NCBI RefSeq assembly: GCF_024700075.1
Contig: NZ_JAJONE010000007.1
Location: 92,066 to 156,065 of the forward strand
DNA length: 64,000 nt
Origin: Hymenobacter sp. J193
Lineage (GTDB): Bacteria; Bacteroidota; Bacteroidia; Cytophagales; Hymenobacteraceae
Direction: 5' to 3'
The position numbers and the translations under genes were made by a program. The notes under the pieces are model-generated. The model ran no database searches and was not told where the DNA came from. It saw only the letters and a program-made list of their open reading frames with translations. Position 1 is the first letter of the stretch. Each line of letters starts with the position of its first letter. Positions 44,316-54,800 of the stretch are shown in pieces.

Positions 44316-45380
44316 ATGGATTTTACACGCTACTCAGTCGAAGATTTCGTACTCGATGAGTCGTTCCAGGAATTCGTTGCCGATGCCGACTCCGAGGCGG
44401 GTATCTTCTGGCAGGCCTGGCTTACAGAGCACCCGCAGCAGCAGGCTGCTGCCGGCGAGGCATATGCCCTGGTGCAGGCCCTGAGCCCGGCAAAACCCTA
44501 CCCGGTGCCGGCTGGCTTAAAGCAACAGGAGCTGCTGCGTCTGCGCCTGCGGTTGCAGCAAGCGCCGGTGGTTCGGCCCCGGCTGCGCGTTCAGCGGCGG
44601 GCTCGTTTGCTCTGGCTCAGCACCCTCACCCTGGCCCTGCTGACAGTTGTTGGCTGGTGGCAATGGTCACGGCCTGGCACAAGCGCCGATTCCCTGGCGC
44701 GTTTCACAACGGCCAACGGCCAGCGCCGCACCATAATCCTGCCCGATAGCTCGGTGGTGACGCTGAACGCCAACTCTACCCTGACAACTGCGGGCCAGTG
44801 GGCGGCTAACTCTCCGCGCGAAGTGTGGCTCACCGGTGAAGCCTATTTCCAGGTAAGCCACCGGGCAACCCGCCTAGTCAGCGACATCCGGTCGGCTCCG
44901 GCCAACGTCAAGTTTGTCGTGCATGCCGGGGAGCTGGCTATTTCGGTGGTGGGCACTCAGTTTGATGTAAACAGCCGGCCCGGGGCCACTAAGGTGGTGC
45001 TTCGGTCGGGTAAGGTAATTGTGGACCGCCAAGCCGGTCTGACTCGCGAAAACCTGGCCATGCAGCCCGGCGACCTGGTAGAAACCTCCGATGCCCGGCC
45101 GGCCCTGACGCGGCGCCGGGTAAAGCCCGACCACTATTCGGCCTGGACCCAGGACTGGCTGCGGTTCAGGGCCACTCCGGTACGCGAAATCGTGCAGCTG
45201 CTGCGCAGTTCCTACAACCTGCGGGTAGAGGTCAGCGACCCGTCCATTCTCAGTCAGGAAATCACGGGCGACGTGCCGGCAAACTCGCTCGAAGTGCTGT
45301 TGCCGGCGCTGGCGAAAGCGCTTGATGTTCAGGTTACCAGAACCGGAAACACGGTGCGCTTTCATCCATCAAATCACTGA
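44316..45380 (+). CDS. FecR-family anti-sigma factor
   Basis: A 354-residue single-pass inner-membrane protein. The N-terminal cytoplasmic part (about 1-95) should bind the ECF factor. It has one transmembrane helix at about 98-117 (RLLWLSTLTLALLTVVGWWQ), the periplasmic FecR domain at about 125-230 (RRTIILPDSSVVTLNANSTL, VWLTGEAYFQVSH, VGTQFDVNSR) and a C-terminal DUF4974 (about 275-345, FRATPVREIVQLLRSSYNLR) that contacts the STN domain of SusC. It is 52 bp before the susC start and forms the regulatory pair with the sigma factor. Confidence 0.94.
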   Translation: MDFTRYSVEDFVLDESFQEFVADADSEAGIFWQAWLTEHPQQQAAAGEAYALVQALSPAKPYPVPAGLKQQELLRLRLRLQQAPVVRPRLRVQRRARLLWLSTLTLALLTVVGWWQWSRPGTSADSLARFTTANGQRRTIILPDSSVVTLNANSTLTTAGQWAANSPREVWLTGEAYFQVSHRATRLVSDIRSAPANVKFVVHAGELAISVVGTQFDVNSRPGATKVVLRSGKVIVDRQAGLTRENLAMQPGDLVETSDARPALTRRRVKPDHYSAWTQDWLRFRATPVREIVQLLRSSYNLRVEVSDPSILSQEITGDVPANSLEVLLPALAKALDVQVTRTGNTVRFHPSNH

Positions 45381-45432
45381 TTTCTCAACCGTTTGTTGCC
45401 CATTTTCACCTTTTCCCACCCCCTCTTCATTT

Positions 45433-48400
45433 ATGGCAAACTTTACTCGTTATGTATGCCAGGCGCTGCTGTTGGGCATTGTAACCAGCAGTGCTAGTCG
45501 GGCTCAGGGAGCCCTGGCCATGGCCTCGGCCCGCTCGGCTGGCTCTACGCAGGCCAGCAGCCATGCCAGCCTGGAAACACTGGAAGAATTTCTACAGGAG
45601 CTGAAAGCCACTTACAAGGTCACTTTCTTATACCGCAGTCAACTCACTGTTGGAAAGTCGCTGCCCCGGTACGATTTGACCGCGGCTTCGCTGCCCCAGG
45701 CGCTGGGCCACGCCACCAAGCATAGTGGACTGCGCTTTGAGCCGCTTGAGGGCGCTGTCTACGTTATCGTTCCGGATGGTGCCGCAAGTCAGGCCGCAGA
45801 ACAGGCGCCTACTACTGCCTCCATGCCGCAATCGATTCCGGGTACAGCTCTTCCGCAGGATACCCGTGCTACCAGGTTTGCCGCAGTGGCGGACGTAACC
45901 GTATCGGGCCGCGTTACCAACAGCGCGGGCGAAGGGCTGCCGGGGGTGACTATCGTTGTGAAGGGTACCACCCAGGGACAGGCGACGAATGTCGACGGCA
46001 GCTTCTCGCTGACCGTGCCCGAGGGCAGCGTGCTGGTTTTCAGCTCCGTGGGCATGGTCAACCGTGAGGTAACCGTCACCGGTCCGGTTTCGGACATGAC
46101 TATTCGCCTGGAAACCGACAGCAAAGCGCTGGGTGAGGTGGTAGTGGTGGCCTACGGCACGCAGCAGAAGGCCAACGTGACGGGCGCTATCAACACGGTG
46201 TCGGCGGCAACGCTGGAAAACCGGCCAGTGACGACGGTGGCGCAGGCCCTGCAAGGCTCGGCACCTAACCTGACTATTCAGCAAAGCAGCGCCGAACCGG
46301 GCGCCGGGCTGAATATCAACATCCGGGGGGTAGGCACCTTGGGGAATGCCTCACCGCTGATTATCGTCGACGGTATTGCCGGCTCGCTCAACGCGCTCAA
46401 TCCCAACGACATTGAGAGCGTGACGGTGCTGAAAGACGCCGCCTCGGCCGCCATCTACGGCTCCCGCGGCGCCAACGGCGTATTACTGGTTACGACCAAG
46501 CAGGGCGCGCTGAACCAGAAGCCCGTGGTTAACTATAATACGCTGGTGGGCATGCAGGCCCCAAACTTTCAGCGCAAGCCGGTGAGCGGCCTGGAGTTCA
46601 TGCAGCTCAAGAACGAGGCCCTGGTTAACTCCGGGCAGTCGCCTCAGTTCTCGCCCCAAACCATGCGCGACTTCGCCGCCCGCGGCGACTACGAGTGGCA
46701 CCTGAACCGGGTAATCCGCGAGCAGGCCCTGCAGCAAAACCACAACCTGAGTTTGAGCGGCAGCGGGGGACAAACGCGCTACCTGCTTTCGCTGGGCTAT
46801 GTGGACCAGAACAGCCTGTTCTACGGCGACAACTACGGCTTTAAGCGCCTGAACACCCGCCTCAACCTCACGACCCAGGTAACGGAGCGGCTCAAGGTGG
46901 GCGGCATCTTTACCTACGCCCACGTGGGTACCCGCGAGCATGCTTTTGACTCACAGTGGATTATCAGCGACGCGGCCCGCATCCCGCGCATCTACCCCGT
47001 GCAGGACGAGCAGGGCAACTACGTAACGCCGGCCACCTCTACCAGCAACTCGGTGAACCGCCTCGTGAATGGCGGGCTGCGCACGAATTCCAACGACAAC
47101 GGCTACGCCAACCTGAACGCTGAATTTGAGATAATAAAAGGCCTGAAGCTGCGCGGCTTAGTCGGTGGCGACCTGTGGAACTACCAGATGGACGAGTTTC
47201 GGCGCAGCCTAGAGTACGTGACGCTTGACGGCTCGCCCACGGCTGGCGGCGACGGCAACAACGCGGTGCGCAACAACCACGAGCGTACGCTGCTTACCAA
47301 CTACCAGGCAACGCTTAACTACGACCTGAACCTAAGCGAAAAGCACTCGGTACAGGCCCTGGCAGGCTATTCGACTGAGAATTTCAACGTAGCCCGCTCA
47401 GGTATCAGCGTGCTGAATGTGCCGGGCAACAACTTTGGGGTAGTCAGCAATGGCACGGCCTTCGCCGGCAACGGCGTGTACGGCAACAATGAGGAGTGGG
47501 CCCTGAACTCGGTGTTCGGCCGCCTCAACTACGCTTTCGCCGATAAGTACCTGCTGGAAGGAAGCTTCCGCTACGACGGCTCGTCGCGCTTTGCCAGCGA
47601 AAGCCGCTGGGGCTTCTTCCCGTCGGTTTCGGTGGGCTGGCGCCCGCTGGAGGAGAACTTCCTCGACTTTCTGCAGACCTCGGTTTCGGACCTGAAGGTG
47701 CGCGCCTCCCTGGGCCAGCTGGGCAACCAGAACATCGGCCTTTACCGCTATTTGAGCACCATCAGCCTGGCGCCGGGCATTTACTCCTTCGGCGGACAGG
47801 CGGTACCGGGCAACTTCTTCAACACTGCCAACCGCGACATCACCTGGGAAACGTCCACGATGGGCAACATCGGCCTCGACGCCGGCTTCCTGCAGAACGC
47901 GCTGACGGTTAGCGTGGACATGTTCGACAAGCGCACCAGCGACATTCTCATCGACCTGCCCGTGGCCGGCGTGTTCGGCGCGGGTGCTCCCACCCAGAAC
48001 GCGGCTAGCGTGCGCAACCAGGGCTGGGAAGTCGCCCTGACGTACCGGCAGCGTACGGACCGCGGCTACAACCACAGCCTTACCCTGAATGCCGCTGACA
48101 GCCGCAACACCGTCACCAATACCCGGGGCGTAGAAACGATTCGTGGCGGCGATGCCACCAACATCATCCGCGAGGGCTTCCCGATCAATTCCTACTTTGG
48201 CTACCGCTCGGCGGGCCTCTACCAGACCCCAGAAGATGCCGCCTCGGGCCCTCAACCCGACTTCGTAGCCCCCGGCTCGGTGCGGCCCGGCGACATCCGC
48301 TACGTGGACCGCAACGGCGACGGCCGCATCAACCAGGACGACCGGTTTATTCTTGGCAACCCGTTCCCGCGCTACACCTTTGGGGCCACGTACTCAGCCG

Positions 48401-48888
48401 ACTACAAGGGCTTTGACCTGCTGGTATTCGTGCAGGGCGTGGGCAAGCGCAGCCTCTACATCCGCGGCGAGGGCGTGGAAGCCTTCCACAACAACTGGGA
48501 AAACGTGTACACCCAGCACCTGGACCGCTGGACGCCTACCAACGCCGACGCCTCCTACCCCCGCCTGACCATTGGCACGGCTTCGACCAACAACATCCAG
48601 GGCTCCGACTACTGGCTGCGCAACGCGGCGTATGCCCGTCTCAAGAACGTGCAGCTGGGCTACTCCCTGCCTGCGACGTTAACCCAAAAAGTCGGCATTC
48701 AGCGGCTGCGGCTCTTTGCCTCGGGCCAGGATCTGTACACCATCAGCAAGCTGAAGAAAATCGGGTATGACCCCGAAGTCTCGGAGTTCAGCGAGAGCAT
48801 CGGCTTCGGTGGTGGCGGCGGCAGCAGCAGCGGCCGTGTGTATCCGGCCGTGCGGGTGGTTTCCCTGGGCCTCGACGTTTCCTTCTAA
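45433..48888 (+). CDS. SusC-type TonB-dependent transporter with STN signalling domain (alpha-mannan locus)
   Basis: A 1151-residue outer-membrane channel and sensor. It has a signal peptide, an STN domain at about 48-116 (LEEFLQELKATYKVTFLYRS, DLTAASLPQALGHATKHSGL), a carboxypeptidase-like domain at about 155-235 (VTVSGRVTNSAGEGLPGVTI), the TonB plug (VVAYGTQQKANVTGAINTVS, ESVTVLKDAASAAIYGSRGA) and a long barrel. The STN domain passes substrate status to the FecR-type anti-sigma factor encoded just upstream. The start at 45433 gives the signal peptide; the frame is open 37 codons further up into the FecR gene. A Gly/Ser-rich loop (GGGGGSSSGR) precedes the last strand. Confidence 0.95.
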   Translation: MANFTRYVCQALLLGIVTSSASRAQGALAMASARSAGSTQASSHASLETLEEFLQELKATYKVTFLYRSQLTVGKSLPRYDLTAASLPQALGHATKHSGLRFEPLEGAVYVIVPDGAASQAAEQAPTTASMPQSIPGTALPQDTRATRFAAVADVTVSGRVTNSAGEGLPGVTIVVKGTTQGQATNVDGSFSLTVPEGSVLVFSSVGMVNREVTVTGPVSDMTIRLETDSKALGEVVVVAYGTQQKANVTGAINTVSAATLENRPVTTVAQALQGSAPNLTIQQSSAEPGAGLNINIRGVGTLGNASPLIIVDGIAGSLNALNPNDIESVTVLKDAASAAIYGSRGANGVLLVTTKQGALNQKPVVNYNTLVGMQAPNFQRKPVSGLEFMQLKNEALVNSGQSPQFSPQTMRDFAARGDYEWHLNRVIREQALQQNHNLSLSGSGGQTRYLLSLGYVDQNSLFYGDNYGFKRLNTRLNLTTQVTERLKVGGIFTYAHVGTREHAFDSQWIISDAARIPRIYPVQDEQGNYVTPATSTSNSVNRLVNGGLRTNSNDNGYANLNAEFEIIKGLKLRGLVGGDLWNYQMDEFRRSLEYVTLDGSPTAGGDGNNAVRNNHERTLLTNYQATLNYDLNLSEKHSVQALAGYSTENFNVARSGISVLNVPGNNFGVVSNGTAFAGNGVYGNNEEWALNSVFGRLNYAFADKYLLEGSFRYDGSSRFASESRWGFFPSVSVGWRPLEENFLDFLQTSVSDLKVRASLGQLGNQNIGLYRYLSTISLAPGIYSFGGQAVPGNFFNTANRDITWETSTMGNIGLDAGFLQNALTVSVDMFDKRTSDILIDLPVAGVFGAGAPTQNAASVRNQGWEVALTYRQRTDRGYNHSLTLNAADSRNTVTNTRGVETIRGGDATNIIREGFPINSYFGYRSAGLYQTPEDAASGPQPDFVAPGSVRPGDIRYVDRNGDGRINQDDRFILGNPFPRYTFGATYSADYKGFDLLVFVQGVGKRSLYIRGEGVEAFHNNWENVYTQHLDRWTPTNADASYPRLTIGTASTNNIQGSDYWLRNAAYARLKNVQLGYSLPATLTQKVGIQRLRLFASGQDLYTISKLKKIGYDPEVSEFSESIGFGGGGGSSSGRVYPAVRVVSLGLDVSF

Positions 48889-48912
48889 TTCCCTTTCCCA
48901 CCTCTTCCCGAT

Positions 48913-50523
48913 ATGAACCGTAATTTTCGCTACTCGCTGCTGCTGGGATTGGGGCTGAGCATGGGCCTGTCGTCCTGCCAGGACCTGGACATAGCCCCGA
49001 CCGACCGGCCCACCGACGCCACGTTCTGGACGCAGCCGGCCGACGCGGCCAACGTGCTGGCCACCGCTTACGAGAACCTTTACAACAGTGAGTACTTCTT
49101 CTTCAACGAGGTGCTGTCTGATAATGCCTTCAACGTCAGCGACGTGAATGGCTCCAACTCGCGCAACATTGCCCAGGGCGCTTACGGCACCAACCAGCAG
49201 CGCATCACCAACGAGTGGGGCTACCACTACACCGGCATTCGCAAGTCCAACGTGCTGCTGGCCCACATCGATGAAATTCCCAGCATCGACGCCGGGCTCA
49301 AGGCCCGCTACATCGGTGAGGCCCGCGCCCTGCGCGCCTTCCACTACTTTCAGCTCCTGACCTGGTACGGGGACGTGCCGCTGGTAACCACGGAAATCGG
49401 CGTGACCGAGGCCCAGCAAGTCACCCGCACCCCGCGCGCGCAGGTGCTGGACTTCGTGCTGAAAGAGCTGGATGAAGCCGCCGCGGCGCTGCCCGTGAAT
49501 ACAGCCTATGCCGTCGCCGACCGGGGCCGCTTCACCAAGGGAGCCGCCCTGGCCCTGAAGGCCCGGGTGCTGCTCTACGAGAGCCGCTGGGCCGAGGTAA
49601 CCACCCTAACCGAGCAGCTTATGAGCGGCGCGGTGGGCACCTACAGCCTGTTTCCGAGCTACACGGGGGTATTTGCGCCCAGCAACGAGGGCAACAACGA
49701 AGTGATGCTGGACCTGCAGTACCTGGTTCCGACCCGAACGCACTCCGAGCAACGCTTGTTTATTCCGCGCACTGAGGGCAAGCTCATTACCGCCATTGCC
49801 CCCACACAGGAGCTGGTGAACGACTACATCATGGCCAATGGCCAAGCCATATCCGAGGTCGGCTCCGGCTACAGCGAGGAAACGCCCTACGCAGGGCGTG
49901 ACCCCCGCTTCGGGGCTACCATCGTGCATGACGGCTACGTGTGGCGGCGGCCCGATGGGTCAACCATTACCATCCGCACCGTGCCCGGCACCGGCGACAA
50001 CTCCGTGGACCGCTCCGACGCCAGCCCGACCGGCTACTACTCGGCCAAGTACTTTGACCCCACCGCTGATGCCAACCTGAACTCCGGCCTGAACCTGATT
50101 CTGATTCGCTACGCCGACGTGCTGCTCATGCACGCCGAGGCCAAGAACGAGCAGAACCAGCTGACGGCCGCCGACTGGGACCGTACCATTGGGGTACTAC
50201 GACGTCGGGCCGGCTTTACGGCCGCCGGCGCCCTGAACTTCCCGGCCGGCAGCCAGGAGAGCCTGCGTTCCATTGTACGCCGCGAGCGGCGCACTGAGCT
50301 GGCGATGGAAGGCCTGCGCATCTTCGACATCCGCCGGTGGCGCACGGCCGAAACCGTTCTCACCGGCTATGTACACGGCATCAAGGCCGGTAGCTCTGGG
50401 GTAGACAACGGCTACCTGCGCGTCGATCAACGCACCTTCGACCCGTCCCGACACTACCTCTGGCCGGTGCCCCAGCGGGAGCGTGATATCAACCCCAACT
50501 TAAGTCAAAACCCGGGCTGGTAG
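48913..50523 (+). CDS. SusD/RagB-type glycan-binding lipoprotein (alpha-mannan locus)
   Basis: A 536-residue lipoprotein with lipobox Cys in GLSMGLSSCQDLD. It shows the SusD core: ARALRAFHYFQLLTWYGDVP (the helix with the family's aromatic run), KGAALALKARVLLYESRWAE, and the C-terminal RRERRTELAMEGLRIFDIRR followed by HYLWPVPQRERDINPNL. It follows susC by 24 bp and binds alpha-mannan oligosaccharides at the cell surface, judging from the enzymes encoded next. Confidence 0.95.
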   Translation: MNRNFRYSLLLGLGLSMGLSSCQDLDIAPTDRPTDATFWTQPADAANVLATAYENLYNSEYFFFNEVLSDNAFNVSDVNGSNSRNIAQGAYGTNQQRITNEWGYHYTGIRKSNVLLAHIDEIPSIDAGLKARYIGEARALRAFHYFQLLTWYGDVPLVTTEIGVTEAQQVTRTPRAQVLDFVLKELDEAAAALPVNTAYAVADRGRFTKGAALALKARVLLYESRWAEVTTLTEQLMSGAVGTYSLFPSYTGVFAPSNEGNNEVMLDLQYLVPTRTHSEQRLFIPRTEGKLITAIAPTQELVNDYIMANGQAISEVGSGYSEETPYAGRDPRFGATIVHDGYVWRRPDGSTITIRTVPGTGDNSVDRSDASPTGYYSAKYFDPTADANLNSGLNLILIRYADVLLMHAEAKNEQNQLTAADWDRTIGVLRRRAGFTAAGALNFPAGSQESLRSIVRRERRTELAMEGLRIFDIRRWRTAETVLTGYVHGIKAGSSGVDNGYLRVDQRTFDPSRHYLWPVPQRERDINPNLSQNPGW

Positions 50524-50568
50524 TCCGCCCCGCTTCTTTTCTTCTTCTTTTTATCTGATTTCTTAAAA

Positions 50569-51711
50569 ATGAAAAGGCTCACCCACCCTTTGCTGTTCCT
50601 GCTGCTGCTGGCCAGCGGTCTGCTCTCCGGCTGTAAGGACGACGATAAGGCCCTCGATGGCACTATCACGCCGGTATCGAACTTTATTGCGCCCGGCGAC
50701 AATACCTTCGTGCGCCTCGACCCTGCATCCAACGCCGCCATCACGTTCGAGTGGAGCCAGGCCCGCGCCGCCGACGGCACGCTGGTGCTCTACGAAGTAA
50801 TGTTCGATGAGGAAGGCGGCGACTTTTCCAGCCCGGTCTACACCAGCACATCGGGCACCAACGGCCAGGACACCAAGCTAGTGCTGACCCACGGCGACCT
50901 GAACCGCATTGCCAACCTGGCCGGCATCAAGGCGCAGGACAAAGGCAAGCTGAAATGGACCGTGAATGCCTCCAAAGGCGTGAACGTGTTGCCCGCTACG
51001 GCCTCACGCGTAATCGAGCTGGAGCGCCCAGCCGGTTTCGCCACTATTCCCGCTAACCTGTACCTGACCGGCTCGGGAACCGAGGCGGGCACTGACCTGA
51101 GCAAGGCCATGCCCTTCAAGCGTATCTCGGCGGGCGTATTTGAGCTCTATACCCGCCTGAGCCCCGGCGAAGTGAAGCTGGTTGACCAGACCACAGGTAC
51201 GCCTACGGCCTACTACATGGAAGGCAACAAGCTGCGCGAGGGCGACCAGGCGACCAGCCCGGCCGCTACGCCTGCGGTGTACCGCGTTCAGCTCGACTTC
51301 AACAACTCCGCCGCGACCCTAACCGAGATTGTGTCGGTTGGCCTGTGGGTGTCTGCTGAAAACAAGGTAAAGGCTGATCTTCCCTACGTGGGCAATGGCG
51401 TTTGGAAAGCGGAGAATACGCCCATTGAGTTCTTCCAGGAAAGCTGGGGCCGCGATGAGCGCTACAAGTTTTTGCTGACCGAGAAAGACGCCGCCGGCGT
51501 GACCAGCAAACGTTACCTGGGCAGCACCAACTCCGACAATCAGCGCGCCACGGCCAGCAGCCCGGCCTCCTACTTTCACCTCGTGCCCGGCCCGGACAGC
51601 CAGTATGACTATGCCTTTAAGTTTCAGTCGGAGGCCGATGGCAAAAACGCGGATATCACCGTCATGCTTCAGCCCGACGGCCCCTACACGCACCAGGTAA
51701 CTATCCGCTAA
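50569..51711 (+). CDS. SusE/SusF-like surface glycan-binding lipoprotein
   Basis: A 380-residue lipoprotein with signal MKRLTHPLLFLLLLASGLLS and lipobox Cys22 followed by KDDDKALDG. The N-terminal part (about 35-150) is a SusE-type Ig-like domain (ITFEWSQARAADGTLVLYEV). The C-terminal part (about 160-380) holds two starch-binding-type beta modules of the SusE/F kind (ANLYLTGSGTEAGTDLSKAM, ADLPYVGNGVWKAENTPIEF). It lies between susD and the GH76 gene and probably collects alpha-mannan at the surface. No enzyme motif is visible. Confidence 0.8.
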   Translation: MKRLTHPLLFLLLLASGLLSGCKDDDKALDGTITPVSNFIAPGDNTFVRLDPASNAAITFEWSQARAADGTLVLYEVMFDEEGGDFSSPVYTSTSGTNGQDTKLVLTHGDLNRIANLAGIKAQDKGKLKWTVNASKGVNVLPATASRVIELERPAGFATIPANLYLTGSGTEAGTDLSKAMPFKRISAGVFELYTRLSPGEVKLVDQTTGTPTAYYMEGNKLREGDQATSPAATPAVYRVQLDFNNSAATLTEIVSVGLWVSAENKVKADLPYVGNGVWKAENTPIEFFQESWGRDERYKFLLTEKDAAGVTSKRYLGSTNSDNQRATASSPASYFHLVPGPDSQYDYAFKFQSEADGKNADITVMLQPDGPYTHQVTIR

Positions 51712-51840
51712 GGGGTGAGGTGAAACGCCCGTTCGGCTACCAGTGCTCATGCTGAGCGGGCGTTTCGCACTTCAACACCCAGGCTGATACCTGACTACCA
51801 CTTACAATTCTGCCGCTCTCGGCAATATTTCGCTTTCCTG

Positions 51841-53001
51841 ATGGTTTCACTTACCGCTTCCCGTATTGCCGGTGCGCTTCTGAGCCTAGTGCTGCTGTGC
51901 TCCTGCAAGGAGCCCATCGACGACGTAATCACCAAGCCCCCGACTCCGCCGGTAACGGCGGCTCCGGCCAACTGGGCCGCCCGGGCCGACTCGGCGCAGA
52001 ATGCCCTGCGGCAGGGCTTTTTCACGGCGGGCCAGTACTACGCCAAAAACAACGCCGGCGACGCGGGCTTCAACTACTGGTGGCAGGCCCACGGTCTGGA
52101 CGTGCTGATGGACGGCTACAAGCGCACCAGCAGCTCCGACTACCTGACCCAGGCGCAGCAGCTGCAAGCAGGTGCCAAAGCCAAAAACGGCAACACCTAC
52201 CTCAACGAGTTCTACGACGACATGGAGTGGCAGGCGCTGGCCTGCCTGCGCGCCTTCCAGCTTACCGGCGACCCGGCCTATAAAGCCACTGCCAAGTTGC
52301 TCTGGGAAGACATCAAAACCGGCTGGAACGAGCAGCAGGGCGGCGGCATAGCCTGGAAGAAAACCCAGCGCGACTACAAGAACACGCCCGCCAACGCACC
52401 CGCCGCCATTCTGGCCGCCCGCCTCTACCTGCTCGACAAAAACCCGGATGACTTAGCCTGGGCCGAGAAGATCTACCAGTGGCAGAAGGCCAAGCTGGTG
52501 GACCCAGCCACCGGCCTGGTATGGGACGGCATCAACCGCACCGGCGACGGGCAGATCGATAAAAACTGGCGCTTTACTTACTGCCAGGGCGTGTACATCG
52601 GAGCGGGACAGGCCCTTTATCAGGCCACGAAAAAACCAGAATACCTGGCCGATGCTACGCGCACAGCCAACTTCGTGCTCGGCGATGCGGACATGGCGCC
52701 CGGGGGCATCCTGAAAAACGAGAATGCCGGCGACGGGGGCTTGTTCAAAGGCATTCTGGTGCGCTACCTGGCCCAGCTGGCCGTGGAGCCCGACGTGAGT
52801 GCCACCAACCGCACGAGCTACATCAACTTTCTGAAGTTCAACGGCGAGTCGTCCTGGAAACGTGGGGCCCGCCGCCCGCCGGGCCTGTTCAACACCAACT
52901 GGACCACTCTGCCCCAGGGCGCAGTGGAGTCCTCCACGCAGATGAGCGGCGTGATGCTGATGGAAGTAATGGCTGATTTACAGGCTCGCAAGCTCCTGTA
53001 G
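51841..53001 (+). CDS. GH76 endo-alpha-1,6-mannanase, lipoprotein
   Basis: Endo-hydrolysis of the alpha-1,6-mannan backbone, such as that of yeast mannan. The 386-residue lipoprotein (lipobox Cys22, LVLLCSC) has the alpha/alpha-barrel of GH76. The catalytic aspartate pair is Asp126-Asp127 in NEFYDDMEWQAL. Other GH76 features are GGGIAWKKTQRDYKNTPANA and FTYCQGVYIGAGQALYQATK. It is the first enzyme gene of the alpha-mannan locus, 129 bp after the SusE-like gene, and is followed by a strong hairpin. Confidence 0.93.
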   Translation: MVSLTASRIAGALLSLVLLCSCKEPIDDVITKPPTPPVTAAPANWAARADSAQNALRQGFFTAGQYYAKNNAGDAGFNYWWQAHGLDVLMDGYKRTSSSDYLTQAQQLQAGAKAKNGNTYLNEFYDDMEWQALACLRAFQLTGDPAYKATAKLLWEDIKTGWNEQQGGGIAWKKTQRDYKNTPANAPAAILAARLYLLDKNPDDLAWAEKIYQWQKAKLVDPATGLVWDGINRTGDGQIDKNWRFTYCQGVYIGAGQALYQATKKPEYLADATRTANFVLGDADMAPGGILKNENAGDGGLFKGILVRYLAQLAVEPDVSATNRTSYINFLKFNGESSWKRGARRPPGLFNTNWTTLPQGAVESSTQMSGVMLMEVMADLQARKLL

Positions 53002-53073
53002 GCAGCTTGAAGAGCATTGCCCTGTAGGCCAAGACCTATAGGTGGGAGCGGACGCGGTGGGACTTGTCCGTTT

Positions 53074-53105
53074 ATGGTGCTCCGGTTGGGGAACCGGAGC
53101 ACCAT
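53074..53105. terminator. Hairpin between GH76 and GH125 genes
   Basis: Perfect 14-bp stem ATGGTGCTCCGGTT (53074-53087) / AACCGGAGCACCAT (53092-53105) with a GGGG loop. The downstream T run is short (TTCCT), so it may be an mRNA-processing hairpin or a weak terminator that tunes expression of the next genes. Confidence 0.6.
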
Positions 53106-53237
53106 TTCCTAAATGGCCTGCACCTGTCCCCGTTGGTTGGTCCGGCTGCCGGGCCGCCACGCTGAAGTTCAACTGAACCACTCGCGCACTCTCTGCGCAA
53201 ACCCGCGCTTGCGCTTTACTCCTTTTAGATTCATCAC

Positions 53238-54655
53238 ATGAACCGTCGCACGTTTATCCAGAACACGGCCCTACTGGGCGCGACTGTCTGCACGAGTGGC
53301 GCCTGGGCCTTTGCCCCGCCGTCCTTCAAAACGGTGCGCCCGGCGCGCGCGGCGCGCCGCTTCAGCTCAGCCTCGGTTGAAAAAGCCATTGCCGAGTTCC
53401 GGAAAAAAGTAAAAGACCCGGAGCTGGGCTGGCTGTTCGAGAACTGCTTTCCCAATACGCTCGACACCACCGTTACCTACTCCGAGGCGGGCGGGCAGCC
53501 CGATACCTACGTCATTACCGGCGACATCGACGCCATGTGGCTGCGCGACTCCTCGGCCCAGGTGTGGCCCTATCTGCCCTTCTGCAAGCAGGACGCGCCG
53601 CTGCGCAAGCTCGTGGCCGGCGTTATCCGGCGGCAGGCGCGCTGCATCAACAAGGACCCCTACGCCAACGCTTTTTACGGCGACGATGCCAAGACCGGGG
53701 AGTGGAAAGACGACCTGACCGACATGAAGCCCGGCCTGCACGAGCGCAAGTGGGAAATTGACTCGCTCTGCTACCCCATCCGGCTGGCTTACGGCTACTG
53801 GAAAACCACCGGCGACGCCTCCCCTTCGACGCTACCTGGGCGCAGGCCCTGCAAGCCACGCTGCGCACGTTTCGGGAGCAGCAGCGCAAAACCAGCCCCG
53901 GTCCCTACCATTTCCAGCGCACCACGGCCTTTGCCACCGACGGCGTGCCGCTGAACGGCTACGGCTACCCTGTGAAGCCCGTGGGCCTGATCTGCTCCAG
54001 CTTCCGGCCCAGCGACGACGCCACGGTGTTTTCGTTTCTGATTCCGAGCAACTTCTTTGCTGTGACCAGCCTGCGGCAGGCCGCCGAAATGCTGGAGGCC
54101 CTGCAGCCCCAGCAGCGCGAAACCGCCACCGACATGCGAGCCATGGCCACCGAGGTGGAAGGTGCGCTGAAAGAGCACGCCACCGTAGAGCACCCCACTT
54201 ACGGTCGCATCTACGCCTACGAAGTCAACGGCATGGGCTCAGTGAACCTGATGGACGACGCCAACGTGCCCAGCCTGCTGGCCCTGCCCTACCTGGGCGG
54301 CGTAGCCCTCACGGACCCGGTGTATCAGAACACACGCAAGTTTCTGCTCTCGGCTGACAACCCGTTTTTCTTCAAGGGTACGGCCGCCGAGGGAATTGGC
54401 GGCCCCCACGCCGGACTGGACATGATCTGGCCGCTGGGCATCACCATTCGGGGCCTCACCAGCCAGAGCCCCGAGGAAATCCGGGCCTGCGTGCAGACGC
54501 TACGCCGCAGCCACGCCGGCACGGGCTACATGCACGAGGCCTTCCATAAGGACGACTTCGGCAAATTCAGCCGCCCCTGGTTTGCCTGGGCCAACACGCT
54601 GTTCGGAGAATTTCTGTGGAAGACCTACCAGGAGTCGCCGAAGCTACTGTCCTGA
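53238..54655 (+). CDS. GH125 exo-alpha-1,6-mannosidase (frameshifted in this sequence)
   Basis: Metal-independent removal of alpha-1,6-mannose. The protein begins with a Tat-type signal (MNRRTFIQNTALLGATVCTS). GH125 motifs are YVITGDIDAMWLRDSSAQVW, RKWEIDSLCYPIRLAYGYWK, FATDGVPLNGYGYPVKPVGL and MGSVNLMDDANVPSLLALPY, with the C-terminal GTGYMHEAFHKDD and FSRPWFAWANTLFGEF. The frame breaks at 53821-53824 (C4): one more C gives DASPFDATWAQALQATLRTF and a protein of about 472 residues, the expected length. Loss of one base in the run by sequencing error is likely. It lies between the two GH76 genes. Confidence 0.88.
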
Positions 54656-54800
54656 TTTCCTGATTTATCGCCTATTGATTGGAGCTGCAAGCCTGGCTCC
54701 CTGCCTGCGTATTGCCTTTTCCGACGGGGCTGACCTAGTCCGTAGCCGCTCGAGAAAAGGAGGTTGAGAAGGAAAAATTCACCCGTCAAAAACCCATACC